The notes beneath the pieces were generated by a model. The model had not been told where the DNA came from. It searched no databases and was given only the letters and a program-made list of their open reading frames with translations. Below are positions 1 through 9,634 of a DNA stretch of 64,000 bases, piece after piece (within the stretch, counting starts at the first letter, position 1; each line of letters starts with the position of its first letter). The translations under genes were made by a program, and so were the position numbers. The stretch comes from Phormidium tanganyikae FI6-MK23 (GTDB lineage: Bacteria > Cyanobacteriota > Cyanobacteriia > Leptolyngbyales > Leptolyngbyaceae), in contig JAHHHU010000002.1 of the NCBI GenBank assembly GCA_019359175.1, forward strand, positions 186,001 through 250,000, in the 5' to 3' direction.

Positions 1-1
1 A

Positions 2-3000
2 GTCGGACGAGCGGACATCGCAATTTTGAATGAAATTGAATTTCAGGCATCGGCATTTGGAAATCATGAATTTGACCTGGGAACGAATACGATCGCGTCT
101 TTGCTGAATGTCGATCGAACCTATTCAGGAGCCAAATTTCCCTACCTCAGCACCAATTTAAACTTTGCGAATGATGCCGCATTACGAGGTTTAGTGGTTC
201 CCGATGGACAAGCCCCCAAACCAAACAGCATTGCAAAAAGTACTGTGATTACGGTTGATGGTGAACGGATTGGAATCATTGGGGCGACGACTCCGACGCT
301 TGCCGCAATTTCCTCTCCAGGGGCGGGAGTTGTCATCACGCCACAACCGTTTGGAGGAACGCCAACCCCAGAGCAATTAGATGCGCTAGCGCAAATCATT
401 CAAACTGAGGTGAACAATCTAGCTGCCACCGGGATTAACAAAATCGTGGTGATGGCTCATATGCAGCAATTGTTCATCGAGCGTGAGTTAGCGAAACGGT
501 TGTCGAATGTGGATGTGATCATCGCAGGTGGATCACATTCGTTGTTAGCGGATAGTAGCGATCGCTTACGTCCGGGTGATACCGCAGCGGGTATCTATCC
601 GTTAGTTGAACAATCCCCGACCGGAAGCGTTTTAGTCCTGAATACGGCTGCAAACTATCGCTATGTGGGGCGGTTAGTGGCTGAATTCGATGATCAAGGC
701 AGAATTGATCTTTCTAAGCTTGATCCGCTGATCAATGGCGCGTTTGCGACGGATGCTGAGAGTGTTTCTCTTCTCACTGCGACAAATCCGGGAACTCCTG
801 ATCCAGAAGTTGCCGCGATCGTGGAAGCATTGCGCGATCGAGTGATTGTTCCGAAAGATGGTGTGATTTTTGGTCGCTCTAATGCGTTTCTTAATGGAAC
901 CCGTGAAGATGTGCGAACTCAGGAAACGAACTTAGGGAATTTGACCGCTGATGCTAATTTGTTTGTAGCGCGGCGAACTGATCCGGGCGTTGTGATTTCG
1001 CTGAAAAATGGAGGCGGAATTCGAGACAATATCGGAGTTGTGAGCGGTGTAGGAGGCGCAACGGGATCTGTCGATCGCTTACCAACGGTTGCAAACGAGT
1101 TAGCGAACAAAGAAGCGGGAGACGTTTCTCAACTTGATATCGAGAATTCACTCCGGTTTAACAATTCCCTCACGCTGGTAACAGTGACAGCGGCTCAACT
1201 GAAAGATTTGATCGAGCATGGTGTTTCTGGCGTTCGTCCGGGAGCAACACCGGGAGCATTTCCGCAAATTGGAGGATTTCAGTTCAGCTTTGATCCGACT
1301 CGGACGGCACGAACAGCGACAACAGCAGGTGATCGAGTTCAATCTCTGGCGATTACTGATGCAAATGGCAATGCGATCGATGAAGTGGTGCGAGGTGGAC
1401 GAGTCATCGGGGATTCGACTCGAACCTTCCGCATGGTGACACTGAGCTTTTTAGCAGGCGCACCTGGAGCAGCGACGGGTGGAGATGGCTATCCATTCCC
1501 ACAAATTATTGCTGCAAATTCAACTTTAGCAAATCGGGTTGAACTATTAGATCCGAATGCGGCACCAACCGGAAATGCAACCTTTGCGGCGAATGGCACT
1601 GAGCAAGATGCGTTTGCGGAATATTTGAAAGCGATCGGAGGTTTTGATGCCGCAGATGTTGCACCCACCGAAGATAAGCGAATTCGCAATCTGTCCATTG
1701 CACCAGAACCAACGGTTACAGGTGCAAGTGTTCTGAAAAAGCTTGGAACATTCGCAGGAAATGGTTCGGAAATTTCAGCTTATGATCCTGCTACTAAACA
1801 ATTAGTTGTGATTGGTGGCGGTACTTCGGTTCAAGTCCTGGATCTGAGTAATCCGTCAGATCCGAAATTGGCAAAAACGCTGGATTTATCAACCTATGGC
1901 AGTGCAACTAATAGTGTTGCGATTAGGAATGGAATTGTCGCGATCGCAGTAGACGGCATCAAGAGAACTGAGCCGGGTCAAGTCGTCATTTTCAATGCAG
2001 CAGGTGAATTTCAAGGTGCAGTTCAAGTCGGTGCAGTTCCCGATATGCTCACCTTTACGCCTGATGGTAAGAAGATTCTTGTTGCAAATGAAGGAGAACC
2101 AAATAGTTATAACCGGGCAGATTCGATTGATCCTGTAGGTTTGATCAGCGTAATTGATCTATCGAACGGCGTGAACAATGTAACCGTTCAGACAGCAGGA
2201 TTTGAGCAATTCAACGATCGCAAATCGGAACTACAAGCGAAAGGAATTCGGATTTTCGGACCGAATGCAACTGTTGCCCAAGATTTGGAACCTGAATACA
2301 TCACGATTTCCGAAGATGGTAAAACGGCATGGGTGACGCTACAGGAGAACAATGCACTTGCAGTTGTTGATATCAATACGGCTCAAGTGTTGGACATTGT
2401 TCCGCTGGGATTGAAAGACCATAGTAAGCCTGGAAATGGGATTGATCCGAGCGATCGAGATAATGCGATCGACATTCGCAATGTTCCAGTCTTTGGAATG
2501 TATCAACCAGATGCGATCGCATCTTTTCAAGTGGGCGGCAAAACTTATCTGCTCACTGCAAACGAAGGAGATGCAAGGGACTATCCCGGATTTGCGGAAG
2601 AACTGAGAGTCGGTGATAGTCAGTACGGACTTGACCCGACTGTTTTCCCGAATGCAACTGATCTGAAACGGAACACGAACTTAGGGCGATTGACGGTTAC
2701 GAGTGCAAGTGGGGATCTCAATGGAGATGGATTGTTCGATCAAATTGAAACTCTCGGTGGTCGATCGTTCTCGATCTGGAATGACAGCGGCAAACTGATT
2801 TTTGATAGCGGCGATCAGCTAGAGCAAATCACAGCAAGAGCATTCCCCGCAAACTTCAACTCAGATAACAATGACACCACTTTTGATACTCGCAGCGACA
2901 ATAAAGGATCTGAGCCTGAAGGTGTCGCTGTCGGAACTATTAGCGATCGAACTTACGCTTTCATCGGACTAGAGCGGATTGGCGGTGTGATGGTTTACGA

Positions 3001-5758
3001 AGTCACGAATCCGCAGAAACCTGTTTTCGTGGAGTATGTGAACCCGCGCGATTTCAGGCTTAATCCAACAACGGGTGTAACAGATTCGGGAGTTGAAGGA
3101 CTAACCTTTATCCCTGGCAACATTAGCCCGAATGGTAAACCGCTGCTTGTGTTAACGAATGAGGTGAGTAAAAATACTTCAATCTTTGAGTTCACGCCGC
3201 CGACCCGGATTAGTGATATTCAGGGAACGGCTCACCGATCGCTCCTCGAAGGTCAAACCGTGAACAATGTTTCTGGCATTGTGACGGCTCTTCGCAACAA
3301 TGGTTTTTACATTCAAGATCCGAACTCCGATAACAATGCTGCGACATCTGAAGGTCTGTTTGTCTTCACTAACATGGCTCCTACCGTCAAAGTTGGCGAT
3401 GCAGTTCAAGTAAGCGGCGTTGTTAGCGAATTCCGTCCGGGTGGAGCAAACAGCACAAATTTAAGCACTACTCAAATTGGGGGAACTGGAAACCCTGTTG
3501 CAACCTTCAGAGTTCTTTCAAGCAACAATTCGCTACCAGATACAACGGTGATTGGAACAGGGGGACGCATTCCGCCCAATCAAATCATTAGCAGCGGTGC
3601 AGTCAATGGTAGCGTTGAAAACTCAGGAGCAGTGTTCAATCCAAACATCAATGGAATTGATTTCTATGAAAGTTTGGAAGGAATGCGGGTAAGAGTCAAA
3701 GATGCAGTTGCGGTTAGTCCAACCAATAACTTTGGTGAGATTGCGGTTCTATCAGACAATGGTGCAAATTCTTCGCTTCGCACCGATCGAGGCGGCATCA
3801 TTATCCAGCCTGGAGACTTTAACCCAGAACGCATCATCATTGATGACACGATCGTATCGAATCCCCCTGCTGTGAATGTTGGCGATCGCTTTTCTGGCAT
3901 CACAGGCGTAATCGATTACAGCTTCGGTAATTTCAAACTGTTGAACACCGAATCTTTACCGACTGTCACTTCTAGCAATTTAGAGCGCGAGACAACAACC
4001 TTAGAAGCTGGAACCAATCAACTTACAGTAGCAACTTTCAATGTTGAAAATCTCAGTCCATCAATGGGTGCGGCAAAGTTCAATGCATTAGCAGATCAGA
4101 TTGTTAAGCGCCTGAAAACGCCGGATATTCTGAATGTTCAGGAAATTCAGGACAACAATGGCGCACAAAATAACGGCGTAGTTGATGCAAACCTGACTTA
4201 TCAGCGGTTGATTGATGCGATCTTAGCAGCAGGAGGTCCTCGCTACGAATATCGCCAAATTAACCCGGTGAACAATCAAGACGGCGGACAACCAGGCGGA
4301 AACATTCGAGTCGGCTTCTTGTTCAACTCAGAGCGGGTGAGCTTTGTCGATCGATCGGGTGGCGATTCTCTAATCAATACCACGGTCAATCGTGACGGAC
4401 TTTCTACCAGTCCGGGTCGGATTGATCCCACAAATCCAGCGTTCAATGATTCTCGCAAACCGCTTGTGGGCGAGTTCCGCTTCAATGGTGGCAATCAAGT
4501 GTTTGTGATTAACAATCACTTCAACTCCAAGGGCGGCGATCAGCCTCTATTTGGGCGATTCCAGCCGCGAACATTATCCAGCGAAGCTCAGCGGCTTGAA
4601 CAGGCGCGGATCGTGAAAGAATTTACCGATCGCTTACTTGCTCAAAATGCGAATGCCAACATCATTGTTACAGGAGATCTAAATGATTTCCCATTTTCTA
4701 ATCCTTTGGATGTTCTCACAGGCGACCAGGCTTTGGTGAATCTCTATGACACGCTGCCTGTAAATCAGCGGTACAACTACAATTTCGAGGGCAATTCACA
4801 AGCACTCGATCACATTTTGGTCAGCCGCAACCTGTTCATCAATAGCGATGCAAAATTTGATGTCGTTCGGATCAACTCCGAATTTGCCGATCAGACGAGC
4901 GATCATGATCCGCTTGTTTCACGGTTTACGTTTGCTCAACCGGATGGCAAAGGTGGACAGAAAACCTTTGAGATTCAGTCTGGAGATCGCACCACTATCA
5001 CCAATTTTGGTGGAGTCGGTCGCGGATCGAATCCCAATCGAGAAACGATCGCAGAAGTTGACAGCCTAAAATTCGTTGGAGCCGATTTCAATGCTCCCAA
5101 TCTCCAACTGAATCAAATCGGAACTGACCTCGAAATTTCTTTCACCACTTCAAACAGTCCAAAAGTAATTCTCAAAGATTTATCGCTAGAGAATTTCGAT
5201 AACTTACAACGGCGTACGGGAGCTTCGATCGACATCGGCAACATTCTATTTAACGGACAGCGTTCCATCTCAGATGATTTCGATGTTTTCGATGCGGATA
5301 TGGTTCGCCGCACTGTTTTCAACCGCAACACAGTCACTTTCTTGAACCAGCTTGATAACGTTGTCGATGGCTTCAACGGCTCGAACGACATCATTAACAG
5401 TTTAGACGGCAATGACACGCTGTACGGACTGAGCGGCGATGATACGCTCCGGGGCGGGAATGGTGACGATACGCTATTTGGCGGATTGGGCAACGATCGC
5501 TTAGTCGGTGGCGCAGGACGCGATACTTTCGTGATTCGTCGTCGGGATGGTGCAGACGTGATCGAAGACTTTGAAGTTGGAGTCGATCTCGTTGGATTGG
5601 CAAGCAATCTGACGTTTGACCAACTCTCGATCATTCAAGGATCGGGTGGAGCGGCAAACAATACGCTGATTAGCCTGACGCGATCGAATGAAGTGCTAAC
5701 CACGCTGATTGGTGTGCAAGCGAACCGCTTAACGCAATCGAGCTTCACAGCAGTCTAA
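2..5758 (+). CDS. Secreted 5'-nucleotidase / choice-of-anchor I / endonuclease-exonuclease-phosphatase protein with RTX repeats (5' end missing)
   Basis: The frame is open from the first complete codon of the window, so the true start and any signal lie upstream. The N-terminal part carries the metallophosphatase motif GNHEFDLG about 20 residues in, followed by a 5'-nucleotidase C-terminal-type region with NGGGIR (about residue 330). A beta-propeller-like choice-of-anchor I region follows (about 570-1070), then an OB-fold-like segment of ExeM/NucH-type nucleases (about 1080-1290). An endonuclease/exonuclease/phosphatase domain begins at ATFNVEN (about 1340) and contains TGDLNDFP and SDHDPL. 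The C-terminus has RTX calcium-binding nonapeptides (GGNGDDTLFGG type, about 1800-1850), typical of proteins exported by type I secretion. The expected role is extracellular phosphate scavenging from nucleotides and DNA. Domain families are clear; the exact substrate is inferred. Confidence 0.9.
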   Translation, partial: VGRADIAILNEIEFQASAFGNHEFDLGTNTIASLLNVDRTYSGAKFPYLSTNLNFANDAALRGLVVPDGQAPKPNSIAKSTVITVDGERIGIIGATTPTLAAISSPGAGVVITPQPFGGTPTPEQLDALAQIIQTEVNNLAATGINKIVVMAHMQQLFIERELAKRLSNVDVIIAGGSHSLLADSSDRLRPGDTAAGIYPLVEQSPTGSVLVLNTAANYRYVGRLVAEFDDQGRIDLSKLDPLINGAFATDAESVSLLTATNPGTPDPEVAAIVEALRDRVIVPKDGVIFGRSNAFLNGTREDVRTQETNLGNLTADANLFVARRTDPGVVISLKNGGGIRDNIGVVSGVGGATGSVDRLPTVANELANKEAGDVSQLDIENSLRFNNSLTLVTVTAAQLKDLIEHGVSGVRPGATPGAFPQIGGFQFSFDPTRTARTATTAGDRVQSLAITDANGNAIDEVVRGGRVIGDSTRTFRMVTLSFLAGAPGAATGGDGYPFPQIIAANSTLANRVELLDPNAAPTGNATFAANGTEQDAFAEYLKAIGGFDAADVAPTEDKRIRNLSIAPEPTVTGASVLKKLGTFAGNGSEISAYDPATKQLVVIGGGTSVQVLDLSNPSDPKLAKTLDLSTYGSATNSVAIRNGIVAIAVDGIKRTEPGQVVIFNAAGEFQGAVQVGAVPDMLTFTPDGKKILVANEGEPNSYNRADSIDPVGLISVIDLSNGVNNVTVQTAGFEQFNDRKSELQAKGIRIFGPNATVAQDLEPEYITISEDGKTAWVTLQENNALAVVDINTAQVLDIVPLGLKDHSKPGNGIDPSDRDNAIDIRNVPVFGMYQPDAIASFQVGGKTYLLTANEGDARDYPGFAEELRVGDSQYGLDPTVFPNATDLKRNTNLGRLTVTSASGDLNGDGLFDQIETLGGRSFSIWNDSGKLIFDSGDQLEQITARAFPANFNSDNNDTTFDTRSDNKGSEPEGVAVGTISDRTYAFIGLERIGGVMVYEVTNPQKPVFVEYVNPRDFRLNPTTGVTDSGVEGLTFIPGNISPNGKPLLVLTNEVSKNTSIFEFTPPTRISDIQGTAHRSLLEGQTVNNVSGIVTALRNNGFYIQDPNSDNNAATSEGLFVFTNMAPTVKVGDAVQVSGVVSEFRPGGANSTNLSTTQIGGTGNPVATFRVLSSNNSLPDTTVIGTGGRIPPNQIISSGAVNGSVENSGAVFNPNINGIDFYESLEGMRVRVKDAVAVSPTNNFGEIAVLSDNGANSSLRTDRGGIIIQPGDFNPERIIIDDTIVSNPPAVNVGDRFSGITGVIDYSFGNFKLLNTESLPTVTSSNLERETTTLEAGTNQLTVATFNVENLSPSMGAAKFNALADQIVKRLKTPDILNVQEIQDNNGAQNNGVVDANLTYQRLIDAILAAGGPRYEYRQINPVNNQDGGQPGGNIRVGFLFNSERVSFVDRSGGDSLINTTVNRDGLSTSPGRIDPTNPAFNDSRKPLVGEFRFNGGNQVFVINNHFNSKGGDQPLFGRFQPRTLSSEAQRLEQARIVKEFTDRLLAQNANANIIVTGDLNDFPFSNPLDVLTGDQALVNLYDTLPVNQRYNYNFEGNSQALDHILVSRNLFINSDAKFDVVRINSEFADQTSDHDPLVSRFTFAQPDGKGGQKTFEIQSGDRTTITNFGGVGRGSNPNRETIAEVDSLKFVGADFNAPNLQLNQIGTDLEISFTTSNSPKVILKDLSLENFDNLQRRTGASIDIGNILFNGQRSISDDFDVFDADMVRRTVFNRNTVTFLNQLDNVVDGFNGSNDIINSLDGNDTLYGLSGDDTLRGGNGDDTLFGGLGNDRLVGGAGRDTFVIRRRDGADVIEDFEVGVDLVGLASNLTFDQLSIIQGSGGAANNTLISLTRSNEVLTTLIGVQANRLTQSSFTAV

Positions 5759-5778
5759 TCTTTTTCTTAAGCATTTAT

Positions 5779-5813
5779 ACGGATGTTGCAAATATCTGCG
5801 GCATCCGTTTTTT
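5779..5813 (+). terminator. Rho-independent terminator of the phosphoesterase gene
   Basis: An imperfect hairpin (arms ACGGATG and CATCCGT plus inner G-U pairs) is followed directly by a run of six T. It lies 20 bases after the stop codon of the large phosphoesterase/nuclease gene. Confidence 0.75.
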
Positions 5814-6037
5814 GTCTCTACTCGTTGTATCCCTCTTGAGGTAGAAGATAATTGTAATGACCTAAATTACAAATTCATCTAGAAAAAATAACAAAAATTC
5901 AGCAAAACTACCTAAAATTTGTCGTATCTTGATAAAACTTATAAGTATCGCTCTATCCTGAAAAAACCAGCTTGAAAATTTGACACGCTGCGTTTGGCGT
6001 ATTATTCTACACCAACCTAGTTTCCTCTACATTGGCT

Positions 6038-6181
6038 ATGGCAACTCTCCTTTTAATTAAGTTTATTGTGATCGCGTCTCTGGGTTACTTTCTTCTCCTC
6101 AGTCTCCTAGCAGGAACGCTCGACAGTCCATTTACACTGATTGACGCGGGATTGCTCTGGCTCGTGGGCAAAAAGTTGTAA
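6038..6181 (+). CDS. Small hydrophobic protein, 47 aa, unknown function
   Basis: An ATG-started frame encodes 47 residues. It begins MATLLLIKFIVIASLGYF, has one clear N-terminal membrane segment, then a short amphipathic tail ending WLVGKKL. It sits alone in an otherwise empty 478-base gap, between a terminator on its left and a hairpin on its right. No Shine-Dalgarno is obvious. I do not recognise the family. Isolation between terminators and a membrane-like composition make a real small membrane protein plausible, but chance cannot be excluded. Confidence 0.4.
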   Translation: MATLLLIKFIVIASLGYFLLLSLLAGTLDSPFTLIDAGLLWLVGKKL

Positions 6182-6184
6182 GCA

Positions 6185-6215
6185 AAAAAGCCTGGCTCTC
6201 AATTTGAGAGCCAGG
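6185..6215 (-). terminator. Strong hairpin terminator of the M23 peptidase gene
   Basis: Perfect 12-base arms (CCTGGCTCTCAA and its complement) with a one-base centre are followed on the minus strand by a run of six T. It lies just after the stop codon of the minus-strand peptidase gene and may also stop transcription of the small plus-strand ORF. Confidence 0.75.
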
Positions 6216-6236
6216 TTTAGAAGAATCTAATTTACA

Positions 6237-7352
6237 CTACGATCGGGGAACCTGCTGATTTTGCTGTGTTACCTGCATCGATTTCGTTAACTGAGCGACC
6301 GCCTGTTCCAGCGATAAGCCTGCATCCTGCGCGACCCATCCCCCTTCAGGAGTCTGCTGCCGGAACTCAAAGTGCAAGTGTGGCCCCGTCGAATTCCCAG
6401 TACTCCCGACGCGACCAATAACGGTTCCCTGCTTAACCACATCTCCCGGTTTAACGAAAATCTCAGACAAGTGGGCATAAAGCGTTTGCTGCGAACCGTT
6501 GGTATGTTCAAGCGCGATCGCTAAACCATACCCACCAAAGAAATCTGCCATAATTACCCGACCCGTTAGCGCTGCCAAAACCGGAGTTCCCATCGCTGCG
6601 CCCAAATCTGTTCCCGTATGCAATCTCTGATCCCCTGTAATCGGATGAACTCGCCAGCCAAACGCCGAAGTGATCGCAGTCGGAATCGAGAGCGGGAAGA
6701 GTAAGCGCACATCTCCATTGCCAGAAAGTCCCAGCGGGCGAACGGTGCGATTAAAGTAATTCTGTACAAATGAGGGGGGCACGATCGAAGGCGGTGTCCA
6801 GCTTGAAGCTGCCGCAGGAGCCGACTCGACTTGGACTGCAACTTCAGGCTGGCTTGAGTTAAACTTCGGGCGCATCACTCCAGAAATCGCCTTGGATACG
6901 GCGTTTGCGATTCCTGTGGTTTTGGGCGTTGCCGCCGTCACTTTCGTCCCTGAATCGCGCTTCTCAATTACGATCGAGCTAGGTGGCTCATAATTGGGTG
7001 CAGGACTTGCCGCAGGTGTCTGAGGCTGAGGCTTGACGAGAGGCGACTCTGAAACCGACGAAGACTGGGGAATTTCAATCTGAACCGGGGGTGCAAGCTC
7101 GGAAGCCGCTTTCTCCGGAGTGGCGGGCGTGGGTGCTGGAGTAGTCGATAGCGCGGACGCACTGGGAGCAGCAGGCGGGATCGGGTCAGCGACAGCAGGC
7201 GAAACCACGATCGGAGAAGGCGAGATCATCGGGGCAGCTTGTGCCAGTGTCATCCCGCTACTAAAAACACCCAAACTGCCGAGACATCCCAGCCGTCTAA
7301 GTAACTGTTTGCGGCTGCGGAGGGGTCGAATCGGGGTGGGTCGCTGCATCAT
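6237..7352 (-). CDS. M23 family metallopeptidase (LytM/NlpD-like), exported
   Basis: The product is 371 aa. A basic N-terminus and hydrophobic segment ending near AQAAP look like a signal peptide. A long Pro/Ala/Ser-rich linker (about 40-200) follows, then a C-terminal peptidase M23 domain (about 225-350). Metal-binding motifs are HTGTDLG and GPHLHFEF, the two halves of the LytM zinc site. Such enzymes cleave or regulate peptidoglycan cross-links in the periplasm. Two adjacent ATG codons could start it; the first is given. It is a single-gene unit ending at a strong hairpin. The biological partner is unknown. Confidence 0.85.
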   Translation of the reverse strand: MMQRPTPIRPLRSRKQLLRRLGCLGSLGVFSSGMTLAQAAPMISPSPIVVSPAVADPIPPAAPSASALSTTPAPTPATPEKAASELAPPVQIEIPQSSSVSESPLVKPQPQTPAASPAPNYEPPSSIVIEKRDSGTKVTAATPKTTGIANAVSKAISGVMRPKFNSSQPEVAVQVESAPAAASSWTPPSIVPPSFVQNYFNRTVRPLGLSGNGDVRLLFPLSIPTAITSAFGWRVHPITGDQRLHTGTDLGAAMGTPVLAALTGRVIMADFFGGYGLAIALEHTNGSQQTLYAHLSEIFVKPGDVVKQGTVIGRVGSTGNSTGPHLHFEFRQQTPEGGWVAQDAGLSLEQAVAQLTKSMQVTQQNQQVPRS

Positions 7353-7766
7353 ATCTGTAATGTCCTCTCTCAGGCTTGCTCGTTTTCACTCGTCGCTGAT
7401 GACTCTGACTAAGTTCCGCTCGGTCTTGGGGGATTTCTTTACACTAATTAACCATATTCCAGTGACATAGTACCGGTTTTTCGGCACAAATCCGGAGACG
7501 CAAACCCGATTTTTATCGAATTCACATAATCGGATTCATCAGTTTCCGCTAGAAGCCTCGTTCGTTATGATGCCAATTTTTCATTGGTGGAAACACTTTC
7601 GTGGAAATTCATTAGACCCTTTCAGCCTGCAAGTAGAATCACGGAATTTCAGATACCGCAGGCACTGTAATCTCTTCAATTCGTTTATCCGCGACCATAC
7701 ATTCAATTTACAAAAACTTCATCCTTCACTGGGCTGAGTACAAAAACTCTGCAATAAACCGTTACG
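7353..7766. other. Intergenic region between divergent genes (M23 peptidase and pgeF)
   Basis: These 414 bases hold no convincing ORF. They must carry the promoters of the two divergently transcribed neighbours. A short inverted repeat (CCAAT, five bases, ATTGG at 7573-7587) is visible, but no recognisable operator was identified. Confidence 0.5.
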
Positions 7767-8564
7767 ATGACAGCAGCAATTTCGCGGATGCCCCTTATGC
7801 ACGATTGGCACTGGCAAACCTGGAACAATCTGCCTTATTTAACTTGCAGTCTTTTGGAACCTTGGCAACACGGCTTTTTTACGCAACAGTTTTCGCCTCG
7901 ATCTCCTTTTGAACTGACCGAAGTGCTGAATTCAAATGCTGAGGCGTACCGAGTTCATCAGGTGCATGGCAATCTCGTACTGTCCCCCTCTGAGCTAAAG
8001 CATCCCCATGATCGCGAAAATTTTCCCCAAGCGGATGGACTGATCACAGAGCGATCGCAGCAGGCGGTTTGGGCGTGTAGTGCAGACTGTACCCCAGCTT
8101 TGATCGGAGATGCGAAAACCGGCAACGCAGCGGCGGTTCATGCAGGTTGGCGGGGAACGGCTCAGAAAATTGTGCCCGTCGCGATCGCGAAACTCCAATC
8201 ACAAGGAAGCCAACTCGAAGATTTGCGAATTGCTCTAGGTCCAGCAATTTCAGGCGAAGTTTACCAGGTTTCGCATCAAGTAGCGTTAGAAGTCGGAGCC
8301 ACGATCGGTCCGAATGCAGATTTAGAAGAATTAATCAGTTTGCCAAATTCGCCAATTCTTGAGGATTCAACCGCAGGACGCGCTCGTTTAGATGTGCGGC
8401 GCGTGATTGCAATTCAGCTAGAGCAGTTAGGAATTGCGTCGGAACAAATTGCGATCGCGCCTCACTGCACCTATCAAGACCCGACAAACTTCTTTTCATA
8501 CCGTCGGGCGAAGCTGAAAAAAGTTCAATGGTCAGGTATTGTCAGTTGCGCCTTGACTTTATAG
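7767..8564 (+). CDS. pgeF: Purine nucleoside phosphorylase / laccase-domain protein (PgeF, YfiH family)
   Basis: The product is 265 aa, the usual family length. Conserved family blocks are seen: SADCTPALIGD, AAVHAGWRGTAQKIV, a GPAISGEVYQV segment and the C-terminal HCTYQDPTNFFSYRR. The His and Cys residues in these blocks form the metal site. The family was long called polyphenol oxidase; members act as purine nucleoside phosphorylases or adenosine deaminases and some edit peptidoglycan precursors. Start ATG at 7767; alternative Met codons follow within the first 12 residues, and homologues often begin nearer the second. Which activity dominates here is not visible. Confidence 0.88.
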   Translation: MTAAISRMPLMHDWHWQTWNNLPYLTCSLLEPWQHGFFTQQFSPRSPFELTEVLNSNAEAYRVHQVHGNLVLSPSELKHPHDRENFPQADGLITERSQQAVWACSADCTPALIGDAKTGNAAAVHAGWRGTAQKIVPVAIAKLQSQGSQLEDLRIALGPAISGEVYQVSHQVALEVGATIGPNADLEELISLPNSPILEDSTAGRARLDVRRVIAIQLEQLGIASEQIAIAPHCTYQDPTNFFSYRRAKLKKVQWSGIVSCALTL

Positions 8565-8803
8565 AAGAAAATTAAGTAAATCAGGCACAGAAAACAACCA
8601 CATTTTTACACAAACTTTTCCGTGTTTTGGCGTTTCTTCATCAGATTTACACCTGATTTACGTTGCAAAGCGATTAATCTTGGTAGTGATAGGTAATACT
8701 CAAACTCGTAAAGCCGTGATCGAGTTGCGTCTTTATCTAAAGAGACACACAAGTCACCTATCCGAACACGGTTTTTGCAACCAAGATACTCAGAACCTCA
8801 CTT

Positions 8804-9574
8804 ATGTCTTTACTCGGAAAGTTATTTGTCCCCGCCGCTCTTGCCGCTGGAACAGTTTTTTCAGCTTTCGCCGTTCCTCTCGCGCTCTACGGCTCTCAAC
8901 CCCTCGCGATCCAACTCAAAGAAGAGCGCGTTTTTGAGGGGCAACTGAGAGATGTCGCAACCTCTTATCTCGCACTTGCCGGACTCCTAAGCCTAGGAGC
9001 AAGTTTTACAACCTGCGCCGCGATCGCTTGGAAGACTTCAGCCCGTCAAACAAAAGAGATCGAGGCACAACTCTCCCAAGTAGAACAACAACTCAAACAG
9101 AAAGAAGCACAGCTGCAAGAAGCACTGATGTCCGATGCGTACCTCACAGATTCTGGACTGAGATTTTTCTTAGACGAAGAAGCCACAATCAGCCCAACGA
9201 CTGCTACTTCTGCCATCTCTCAATCAAACCAGCCCTCGATCGTCTCGATGCCCGTTCGGGCAAAGCAGGCTACAGTTCCAGCCCAACTCAATACCGCCGC
9301 GCCCCTTCATGCTGCACAAGCATTTTTAGGGTTTTCTCGCCCTGCCGCAATGCAACAGCCTTCGAGTTTACCGATCGAGGCAGATGCGATCGAAAAAATG
9401 CAGCACCTTCAAACCCAACTTCAACACATCATGTCGGAGATTGAAACGATTCAAACGGCTCTCCGCGTTGAAGCTCCTTCCCGGTCTGTAGCGCCGACAG
9501 AAGCTCCTCTCAATCACCTTGCACAGCGATTTCAGGCGCTTGATCCCGCTTGGGCAGTCCAGAAGACCTCTTGA
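8804..9574 (+). CDS. Membrane-anchored coiled-coil protein, unknown function
   Basis: The product is 256 aa. Two hydrophobic segments lie at about residues 5-28 and 55-76. A Gln/Glu/Lys-rich coiled coil follows (about 84-108), then a low-complexity Ala/Pro/Gln region and a final helical segment (about 190-225). No catalytic motif is seen. It follows pgeF by 239 bases and is convergent with the lipoprotein gene. I do not recognise a named family; similar two-helix plus coiled-coil proteins are common uncharacterised genes in cyanobacteria. A longer overlapping frame starting at 8680 is out of phase with this one and looks like a shadow. Confidence 0.7.
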   Translation: MSLLGKLFVPAALAAGTVFSAFAVPLALYGSQPLAIQLKEERVFEGQLRDVATSYLALAGLLSLGASFTTCAAIAWKTSARQTKEIEAQLSQVEQQLKQKEAQLQEALMSDAYLTDSGLRFFLDEEATISPTTATSAISQSNQPSIVSMPVRAKQATVPAQLNTAAPLHAAQAFLGFSRPAAMQQPSSLPIEADAIEKMQHLQTQLQHIMSEIETIQTALRVEAPSRSVAPTEAPLNHLAQRFQALDPAWAVQKTS

Positions 9575-9634
9575 CCTTTCAGGGGCGCAGCTAGGTAAAT
9601 CCCTTGAGTTGCGCCCTTGCGACCTGACTAACAG

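Noticed and set aside
5113-5634. 173-aa minus-strand ORF under the RTX end of the first gene
   Set aside because: Ser/Pro/Arg-rich composition, no motif, and it is antisense to a clearly coding repeat region.
8680-8937. 85-aa plus-strand ORF before the coiled-coil protein
   Set aside because: It overlaps the true ATG at 8804 in another phase and has an Arg/Cys-rich random composition.
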